Below are positions 32,491 to 40,795 of a stretch of DNA of 40,795 nucleotides, piece by piece. Under the pieces are notes generated by a model. That model did not search any database and was not told the origin of the DNA. It was given only the letters and a program-made list of their open reading frames with translations. Each line of letters opens with the position of its first letter. Positions within the stretch are counted from its first letter, which is position 1. This DNA comes from Selaginella moellendorffii (taxonomy: Eukaryota > Streptophyta > Lycopodiopsida > Selaginellales > Selaginellaceae): contig NW_003314289.1 of assembly GCF_000143415.4 (NCBI RefSeq), positions 341,109 to 381,903 on the forward strand, given 5' to 3'. The position numbers and the translations under genes were made by a program.

Positions 32491-33472
32491 ATGTACAAGT
32501 CTTCAGGGAAGAAGAGCAAGGGGTCGCCGAAGAGTTACTTCTCAGACGTAAGTTACAGCGACGAAGAACTGGAAGAGTATGATTCATCCAGCCTCCAGTC
32601 ACCGGATTACTACTCCACTGGTAACAACAAGGGGAGTTACTACTCGTCCCATCAGCCCGGCCACGCCCAAAACCACAGCCGCCATGGTAAATCCGGCAAG
32701 AATTACTACTCCCCGGCCGCCGTCGCTGTTGCTGCTGCTGCTGCTGCAAACAACGGCAAGTCTGTCTACTACTCCACTCCCAAATCTTCGGACTATTATC
32801 GCAACACCAACAACTTATACTCCCTCCATGGGAAGCACAACAAGGGCGGTAAGGTGGAGCCAGCCTACAAAATGAACAAGTATCAGGTACAGAATGGAAG
32901 TCTCTGCTCTTGCTGGACAGCAGCTTCCTCATCTTTCCGTTGCTCCTTTGTGATTTTATACTTTTCTCGCAGACCATTGTTCTCAAGGTTCAGATCCACT
33001 GTGATGCTTGCATACGAAAGGTGAAGAAGGCCATTGCAGACATTGACGGTATATGTTCAAAGATCTTTTATCGTGATCCAGCCCGGACTGATTCAAAACC
33101 GTTCAAACAGGTGTTGACTCCATCTCCGTTGACCAAAAGCAAAAGAAGGTGTCCGTGACGGGCTACATCGACCCCAAGAAGGTGCTCAAGAAGGTCTCCA
33201 AGACGGGCAAGAGCGTGGAGCTTGTGGGATCCAAAGATTCGTCCGGAATCAGCCACATGGGCGGCGGCAACAGCAACAACAGCAAGCCGGCCCTGATCAT
33301 CGCGGATCATCACGTCGCCACGACCAAGCCGTACACCATCCAGGTCGACAAGAGGTCGCAGCAAAACACCGCTCATATGGCTCCGTACATCCATCGCGTG
33401 ACACCCCAAGTTCGCAGCGACATGGACTACATGTTTAGCGACGACAATGCAAACAGCTGCTCTATCATGTAA
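32491..33472 (+). CDS. Heavy-metal-associated isoprenylated plant protein (HIPP), Tyr-Tyr-Ser-rich N-terminus
   Basis: Exons 32491-32886, 32973-33048 and 33111-33472, GT-AG introns of 86 and 62 bases, in phase; 277 residues. HIPPs bind metal ions through an HMA domain and are membrane-anchored by farnesylation. The HMA domain starts at about residue 133: TIVLKVQIHCDACIRKVKKA with the CxxC pair at 142/145, then SISVDQKQKKVSVTGYIDPK and VLKKVSKTGKSVELV. The protein ends CSIM, a CaaX box. The N-terminal 130 residues are low-complexity: DYYS, SYYS, NYYS and VYYS motifs, a run of eight alanines, and many Ser, Lys and Asn. Its tail faces that of the next HIPP gene, which shares intron sites flanking a 76-base exon. 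Confidence 0.92.
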
Positions 33473-33819
33473 GCTCTTTGGCTCATTTCTTCTTTTTTTT
33501 ACCTCTTGATGATCTCCTTGAGAGATTAGCATTAGATTCGTTTGATTATGTTTCTTTCCATTGTACGATAACATCATCACGGTTTTCGTTTGAAATCCTT
33601 GCGTGCCGGCACTTGAGTTTGATCCCTCTCAAACGGGAAGATTTTTCCGGGTGTGGATTATTCTCTTTTTTTTTTACGGTTTTGGTTCCCCGAGGGATGC
33701 TGGATTCGCGGGTGCGAATAAAAAATCCATGCCACGCCACGAATTGACATCTGCTCGATCGATCAGGGAAGTAGGATTTAAAAACAAAGGCTAAAGCAAG
33801 GATGTTTTTATAACAAAAG

Positions 33820-34741
33820 TTACATGATGCAGCAGCCGTTTACGTTCTCATCGCTGAACATGAAGCTGCTGTTGATGTTGCTGTTGATGGCTTCGGCAGG
33901 CGAGAATTGCAGGGAGAAAAGTGGAGCGTTTGCTCCTGTGGCGCTGGAATCCATCGGGAAAACCATGAGAGGCTTCTGATCGATCATGCCGTTGTTGTTG
34001 GTGGTGGTGGTGTTTTTGCTGCTGCTTCCATCTTTGTTGGTGATGAGCTCCACCTGTTTTCCAGTCTTGGCCACCCTCTTGAGGAGCTTTTGCTGATCAA
34101 AGTGACCCGTCACAGTGATCCTCTTCTGCTTCAAGTCGACAGAAATCGATTCAACTCCTACAATTTTCACAAAGGAGGGATTTTTATAGACTGAAAGATT
34201 CTAATGGAAAATGAGATCCTTACCTTCAATGCTGGCAATTGCCTTCTTCACTTTCCCCATGCACGCATCGCAATGGACTTGAACCTTGAACACAAGAGTC
34301 TGGAACTGTAAAAAAAAAAACAAAGAGAAAAAACACAGCGAAGCTTTTGTGTGAGTTTCCTGGGCTTCTTCGTTTTGAAAAGAAACATTAAATTTTTTCA
34401 CAAAACTCCTTCTAGATTCTGGGGCGTTCCCTCAGGAGAAAGAAAAGGTAAAAAGAAATGGAATGAAAGCTCATGCACACGCACCTGAAACTTTGGCTGC
34501 TTTGCCGTGTGCTGCTCGCCTTTGGTCGTGGCATTTGCTGAGCGCTGGTACTTGGCAGGAGACGATGAGTCCGTGCTGCGTTTGCCCCTGGAAACATTCC
34601 AAAGATTTACACTCGATTTGATCGATTCACAGCATATAAAAGAAAGACAAAAAAAGAACAGAACAAATCCATTTTCACTGTTCAAAACTATACTTGCCTG
34701 AATGGGGACGAAGAGAGCCACGAGGAGCCAAACCCAGGCAT
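33820..34741 (-). CDS. Heavy-metal-associated isoprenylated plant protein (HIPP), second copy
   Basis: Exons 34741-34698, 34587-34485, 34299-34224 and 34157-33820 give 186 residues. The first intron has a GC donor (CAG|GCAAGTA) and CAG acceptor; the other introns are GT-AG. The short N-terminus (MPGFGSSWLSSSPFRGKRST) leads to the HMA domain at about residue 50: TLVFKVQVHCDACMGKVKKA, CxxC at 59/62, then ESISVDLKQKRITVTGHF and KRVAKTGKQVELI. The end is CCIM, a CaaX prenylation box. The HMA exon is 76 bases, exactly as in the neighbouring HIPP, and the C-terminal FMFSDENVNGCCIM resembles its YMFSDDNANSCSIM, so the two come from an inverted duplication. 347 bases separate the two stop codons. Confidence 0.9.
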
Positions 34742-35690
34742 TGTTTTCTCTTGTTCTCCTTTTTCTTTTTCTACTTTTCTCGACCTGGAAACTCTGATCC
34801 CTTTCCAGAAACCCAGTATGGTTTTGGAACCAAGCAAGAAAAATTCCAAGAAAGGACCTGGATCAGATCAGAATCAACACTGGCGAGGCCTCCACTGCAT
34901 TGTTGACAGACAGAGAGGAATTTTAATTCTTTTTTTTATCTTGCTCGCTCTTCTCTAGGCCTATCTCCCTCTGCCTAGCTAGCAAACAAACAGAGACCAA
35001 CTTTCTCCTATCGAGGTTCTAGGGAAAAAGAAGAACCACACTGCCCGAGACAGAGCCAGAGATATTGACGAGAAAAGTGTGTGGGGGTGTGTGCTTTTCG
35101 AGTCAGGAGAGGTGCAGACCTAGGAATCACAGCAGTGACTCTCATAGAGCTACACAGGCTTGAAAGTTAATTAAAACTCCCATTTGTGGTGCCGTATACA
35201 ATTAAATGAAGTTTTTAAATTTCCTGTTTGAAGAATAAACCACATGAACAGAAGGTGGCAAAGTTGGCCAGGAGGACGTGAACTCAACAAGCAAAAAGAT
35301 CAAGTAAAGGGGGGTGTTCTTCAACTGATCAGAATTTCTTAATGTGTAAGTTTTTAAATTTCTAATCAAATTTTATTTTTCTCATGGCATATGCTTAGTG
35401 TGGGCTATCTCCAAAACTTTTTTTAAGGTGGAAATTCATATATATTCAAGCGAGGAAAACAGTACAAAAATATAAAGCTTAACCATTCAAAACCATAGTC
35501 AATCACTCTATAACAAGGCAACTAGGAACCAATAACAAGAGGTTCAATTTTGGCCACAATGGATCAATATTGGGGCTGGCTATTGCCTCTCTTGTCCACA
35601 AAGTTATTGTAAGTGAGGTATGCAAAATCAATTAAGAATCAATGAGTAGAGGTAGTTACTTGTAAGGAAGCCCCTGGCACGGCACTAGAA
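34742..35690. other. Upstream region of the second HIPP gene and AT-rich spacer
   Basis: 34742-35110 holds CT- and GA-rich stretches typical of a plant 5' leader/promoter for the minus-strand gene; no clear TATA box was identified. 35170-35690 is AT-rich with no gene recognised; its right end may be decayed C-terminal sequence of the transposase that follows. Confidence 0.4.
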
Positions 35691-36032
35691 TTTTCTCCCC
35701 AGGCTCAAGATCTAGCTCAAGGTCTTGTTGAAGAGACTGGAAGAAGATGTTTGTTCTATATTCTTGCATAGTTACTTCTAATCCTTGCTTGTAAAGGTTC
35801 TTTAAAACTTTCCTTACAGCAAGTCCAACTTATTTGTCCATTTTCCTTTTCTCTCTCTCCAATTTTTGTGGCTTTTTTTTTCTATTGCTGCTTGTTCTAC
35901 CTTAAGTTGCCTCAATATTGCCTTATCCCATCAACTTTTCTCAGCTTTTTCCATTGTATAGTTTACATCCATAGCAACTGTAGCGCTTACTAACAGTTCC
36001 AAATCATCATCGCTATTGTCATCTTCATCTTT

Positions 36033-36690
36033 TTAAAGTTTCTTACCTATGCCTTGTAGAACTACAGCCATATGAAATTTGGCATCCATAACTGCACAAT
36101 CAATAGGCATGAATCTGGTTTTTTTAAAGCCAGCAATGATGTTTGCAGAAGTTAGAGCCTTGTCAAGTGCTCTTCTCACCATTCCTGCTAAGATCTTTGT
36201 TAGAGTGTGTCCATGAAATCCTGTCTCTATACATTCAGTATGGATGGCTTTGAATGCTGCCTTGAAAGGTCCGAAGCAGCACACATCAAGAGGTTGTATG
36301 TGATGTGAAGTATGAGGTGGCATTATGAAAAAATATCAATTCCTAACTCAAATGCCTTCTTCACAGCAACCTCACTGTTATAAGAGCCATGACCATCCAT
36401 CATAATGCAAGCTTGATTTGTTGGAGAAATGCCACCTAGGATGACTCTTGCAAAGTGTTCAAGGAAGCAAATAAGCCCATTATTTCTCATCCATGCATTG
36501 GTTTGTACTTGCATGAATGTTCCAAGCTCACAAAACTCCAACTAGCCTACTACTTGATTATGCCCTCGGAATATGCAGTGCTTCTGGCCATTTGCAGCAA
36601 TAGCACAAATGACTGACGCTCATTTGGAACAACACTAAAAATTGTCCATGCTTGCTTGTTGAATACCGTATGACAACCTAAATCTTTGTT
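36033..36690 (-). pseudogene. pogo/Tigger-like DDE transposase fragment, broken
   Basis: The minus strand reads VICAIAANGQKHCIFRGHNQ (about 36615-36550), QTNAWMRNNGLICFLEHF, ACIMMDGHGSYNSEVAVKKA with the second catalytic Asp, and ELGIDIF. After a frame break at about 36325 it reads MPPHTSHHIQPLDVCCFGPF and SANIIAGFKKTRFMPID. This is the DDE_1 order found in pogo/Tc1-mariner-type transposases and their domesticated relatives. A frameshift between ELGIDIF and PPHTSH plus an in-frame stop near 36544 disable it. No DNA-binding domain or terminal inverted repeats were found. Confidence 0.85.
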
Positions 36691-37592
36691 TTGCAGATAT
36701 CCTAGGATTTTCAGCTCATTCAACTAAGGTTTGAAGTGATCTAGGCTTTAGAGTTATAAAAACAATTGAATGTGACTAGTAAACTTGGTTGGTGCCACAT
36801 CAACTAGTTAGATGCCCAATCAGATAGAATATTAGATCTGTTGGAGAGCCACCCTCCTTACACCATTACAAGAGATTTATAATTTTCTTTGAAGTTTCAT
36901 GTCATCTTTATGTAGCTTGTCACATGTCATGCCTTAAAATGAATTACTAAAATTTGCTAGATGTGGCTGAAATATAAGCCCAATGCAAGGAGTAAGTGAG
37001 TGGGTTTGGGTGAGATTTCACTAGATCTACCTCAAAATAAAGATGAAATTTTCACAAAACTTTAAGCAACCAAAGGGAATGACTCGAGAGACGGTCCATG
37101 GGGTTCAAATATAGAAGGAAAGGGCCTATGAACAAAAGAGCACCCCTTTTTTTAATTGATTAAGGGTTTTGGGATATTTGGGGTGAAACGTCTTTAGGTT
37201 TGAATAGTATTAGGTTGAGTGACCTCCCAGGAAGTCTAAATTCAGGAGTTTACAAAAACATACACCATGTTAACTGAGAGAGACTCCTAGCTTACAAAAA
37301 TATACACCATGTTAACTAAGAGAGACTCCCAAGAAGTCCAAACTCAAGAGCTTACAAAAACATACACTATATTAACTCACACAGAGACACACAAAGAGAG
37401 AGAGAGAGAGAGAGAGAGAGTGTGGGTGGGGAATAATGCCACTTTAATTGTGTTTTCTACTCTACTATAGAAAATAAGAAGTGAAAATAATCAAAAGTTG
37501 AGGCTTGTTAGTATCCAGGATGTAAATGATGAATGAATGAATGTTATGCTTTTTGCAACAAATTATTAACAGAATTCTCAATCTCTATTAGA
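36691..37592. other. AT-rich spacer with short tandem repeats
   Basis: No gene is recognised. At about 37213-37380 a unit with CTTACAAAAACATACACCATGTTAACT and AGAGAGACTCCCA.GAAGTC parts recurs about three times. A GA dinucleotide run lies at about 37397-37421. Confidence 0.6.
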
Positions 37593-38010
37593 TATGCCAA
37601 ATGAGCAAATCTGGACACTTTCCATAAATAACATTTGGGACTGAAATGAGACTAACACAAAGGGCATAATAGTGAGGGTATTTAGCAGACATAGTAAGCT
37701 ATCATCTAGCGATATTGAGGGACCAAGCTTAATATCGTAGGGGTTCCTAACACTAACAAGTGCAAGCTAACATCATGAGTTTCTCATCACCGTGTCAAGT
37801 CTACTTGACTAAATGACAACTTAGGATTTCCTTCCTTAGTGCCCTTTCGATCTAAGTGCACATGTGATGACTAGTTTCTCAACTAGCTTAGGCGGAGATT
37901 GATAATGAGTCTAGCAATACCGACCTCTTGCCATCATGGCAGTAAGGAAAGAATATCCGAAAGGACTAGCCGACAGGTAACTTTCATACCTGAAGTCATA
38001 TTCACGACAA
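37593..38010. repeat. ~420-bp dispersed repeat, inverted copy of 19944-20366
   Basis: Runs from TATGCCAAATGAGC at 37593 to CTGAAGTCATATTCACGAC near 38010 and matches 19944-20366 on the opposite strand throughout, with scattered substitutions. Confidence 0.85.
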
Positions 38011-38343
38011 ACATATTACTTGTAAATGTAAATCAAATTTTCCTTTTGCAATACAAAAGTAGTTTTGAAAACAGAAGAACATTAAATGAACCAAAATACA
38101 ATTTACCCTCAAATAACTCAAATAACTTGATTCACATTTTCGGATTAGTTGACATGTATTGTATAACAGTAAGATGGAATCAAGTTAGATGAAGAAATCT
38201 TTATATTTATAAACATTATTCCAAATAATATATATATACTAAAAAAAATGTAAATTGCCAATACTACAAGGACTTATTTAAAACTAATCATCATAAATCA
38301 TTAGCTTCTCTACATGAGGTTTATACCAGCAGTTACGAAAAGC

Positions 38344-38832
<489 letters not shown>

Positions 38833-39734
38833 AATAATTATATAAATTAAAATCTCCAACATCTAGAAAGTGAATCCATTTTTAACCTTATGTTTTATTG
38901 CTTTTTTTTATATAGGATAATATTAGGAATTGTTATAGAAAAGTATTAAAGTTTTTTAAGATCATAAAATAAATAAAATAAAACCAAAGCTTTCAACAAA
39001 GATTTCTACAAAATTTTGTTATAATAGAAAATAATAAATTGAATGATTCCTAAGATATATCAAAGCAATTCAATTCAATTTAGAAGTAGTTAGGCTTTTG
39101 AACCACCTTTCTTCCTCCCAGCACTAATACACCACCAATGTAGATATAGTTGCATATTTCTAACATATATAAGTTTTCACGATATAATTTAAAACTTATA
39201 GGAATGATTAAATACAAAATCCAACTCAGCTTCATCAATCCCTTTTTGCCAGTTTTCAAGCATATTAAAATTGGCACTTCTAATAAAGAAAAATCACTTT
39301 GTTTACATTTAAGATTTTGAATATTTATTTAAACAATTTGTCTTCTGTCTGCATCTTCATAAATTTAATGATATAAAATATAATCCTTAGTGTTGGATGA
39401 ACATAAATATTACTAGGATATTTAGCTTCATAAAGATTCAAATTAAAATTAAAAAATGGTGGTTTTATGCAATAAGTATTCTCAAAATTATAATTTCCAT
39501 GATATAAAACTAAAATATATTTATTTTCCTAAACATACATTTTTTTTTAAAAAAAATAATATTATATTTTAATTATATAAATAGTAAAATTAATTATTTG
39601 AAAAAAAGACTTTTATCTAATACCAGTTCTGGGTAAAAACTATTTGCATCAAGATAACATGTAGGATATTTAAAATTAATTTTAAAATTTATATTAAAGT
39701 TTTGTAAATAATTTTTTATGTTTTTAATTAAGCT
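38833..39734. other. AT-rich DNA, no gene recognised
   Basis: Very AT-rich with homopolymer runs (T10 followed by A-rich sequence near 39541-39560). It may be the body of the LTR that begins at 39915 on the minus strand, but its end could not be placed. Confidence 0.4.
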
Positions 39735-39915
39735 AAATATGTGAGTGCTTGGAATATGGAAAGGGAATACAAAAAATGTGCATATCAAATAGCCCAAAAA
39801 CCCTAGCTTATATACAGGAGCGAGTGGTCTAGATTGAAACCAATCCGATAGCTACGAAAATCCCACTACGCTAATATTAGTATATAGCATCGTAGCCATA
39901 CATTTGGCCCTCACA
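39735..39915 (-). repeat. LTR start of the right-edge gypsy element
   Basis: The minus strand begins TGTGAGGGCC at 39915 directly after a purine tract, AGAGGAGGGGATGA (about 39930-39916). It is shared with 30247-30425 on the other strand. The far end of the LTR is unknown. Confidence 0.7.
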
Positions 39916-39959
39916 TCATCCCCTCCTCTTAGAATAATGGAAGACCATTAGGGTTTTCT

Positions 39960-40795
39960 TGTAGATGGGCCGGGATTTGGAGGAACGTCAGGAGGAGGCA
40001 TCGGCAGATCTATAGGTGGTATTAACTGCTCCTAATCCCTTTGTATGAAACGTTTCAACCATTGCACATACACAATCTCTGAAGGATCGGCCTACTGGAT
40101 GTCATGCCAAACCTTATAAACTTGTGGTCCAACTTGCCGCAACACCTGATACGGTCCTTTCCACTGCGCAACGAGCCCTTTAGATAAACCACGTATTGTA
40201 AGATGGGGAAAATGGACTAACACCAAATCATCCACTTTGTACTCCGCATGTGGACGATGATGGGAGTTGTACTGCCATTATTGTCCCACTTGTATGCAGC
40301 CAAAGTGTTCAGCATACTCCTCTCAGACAAGTGGAAGAATGCTTGTCAAATACTGATCCCACAACCTAGCATCTATAGCTTTTGGCAATCGCGAAGGTAA
40401 ACCCAACTCCATTGGTAATATTGGATCATGACCATATAAAAGTTTATATGGTGAAGCATCAATATAACTCTGCACCCCTGTGACATATGCATACTGAAGA
40501 GACGGCAAATAACCATCCCAATCCGAATGTTGAAAATTCACATACTTTGAAATCATCCTCTTGAATGTCCAAATGAGATATTCCACCAAACCGTTTGATT
40601 GTGGATGATAAGCACTCGTGAAAGTGTGGCGTATCCCCAACCGAGACGTTCAAACATGAAATGCCTCAGCCATAAATGCGGGACCATTATCCGAAAGAAT
40701 CCGCTTTGGACAAAAATGCTAGAACACCACTTGATTGAGGAGGAAGTATTCAATAGTAGTTGCCGAGGCGCTAGCAAAAGCACCAATTCCACCCA
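39960..40795 (-). mobile_element. Ty3/gypsy integrase C-terminal half, decayed, runs off the right edge
   Basis: The minus strand reads ILSDNGPAFMAEAFHV (catalytic Asp), an in-frame TGA at 40652-40650, then LGIRHTFTSAYHPQSNGLVE with the catalytic Glu, WDGYLPSLQYAYVTGVQ, ASPYKLLYGHDPILPME, and after a gap LVHFPHLTIRGLSKGLVAQW and GPYQVLRQVGPQVYKVWHD. No chromodomain is recognised downstream, so it belongs to a different gypsy clade from the 15.7-kb fragment. It is followed by a purine tract and LTR. Confidence 0.85.

Noticed and set aside
32447-32986. 179-codon minus-strand frame with a Gln run
   Set aside because: Antisense of the Ala-run/YYS-rich first exon of the HIPP gene.
33068-33580. 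170-codon minus-strand frame
   Set aside because: Shadow of the HIPP third exon and its 3' UTR.

Overview
The window is nuclear DNA of a land plant. The introns are very short (most 44-64 bases, GT-AG). A long PLS-class PPR gene has no introns, and the plant families NPF, HIPP, Raf-like kinase and pectinesterase are present. Together with a cyanovirin-N-homology (CVNH) lectin gene this points to a lycophyte, most likely Selaginella. The species call is inference. No rRNA, tRNA or CRISPR was seen.

Bases 1-15300 are the gene-bearing part. An NPF (NRT1/PTR) transporter runs off the left edge on the minus strand, divergent from a PPR gene. After AT-rich spacer come a plant rhomboid gene (minus; active-site residues kept, one apparent 1-base frame break) and a three-exon gene (plus) joining an Ala/Gly-rich hydrophobic N-terminal region to a C-terminal CVNH lectin domain. 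Next are two decayed genes on the minus strand. The first is a PMEI-pectinesterase with three frameshifts, a nonsense codon and an internal inverted block of about 200 bases. The second is an ACT-domain Raf-like (STY-type) kinase with several frame breaks, a lost splice donor and a nonsense codon.

Bases 15300-32300 are mostly retrotransposon. They hold the integrase-chromodomain end and 3' LTR of a Ty3/gypsy chromovirus, a reverse-transcriptase/RNase H fragment with its RT segment tandemly duplicated, and LTR fragments. A complete 7.4-kb LTR element (21611-29014, minus orientation) has a perfect 5-bp target-site duplication ACGAT, a tRNA-Met-like primer site and a purine tract, but no recognisable protein. 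Its LTRs carry a TCGGTC/CATCTCGGACTC satellite. Its LTR design matches the chromovirus LTR beside it, so it looks like a non-autonomous (LARD-like) partner.

Bases 32300-34750 carry two intact, tail-to-tail heavy-metal-associated isoprenylated proteins (HIPPs) with homologous exon structure; one uses a GC-AG intron. From 35 kb to the right edge the DNA is AT-rich. It holds a broken pogo-like DDE transposase, an LTR fragment inverted relative to one at 20 kb, a 490-bp TA-rich satellite, and the 3' end of a second gypsy element (integrase and LTR) running off the right edge.

Apparently functional genes are the NPF transporter, the PPR gene, the lectin gene, the two HIPPs and possibly the rhomboid. 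They do not form one pathway.
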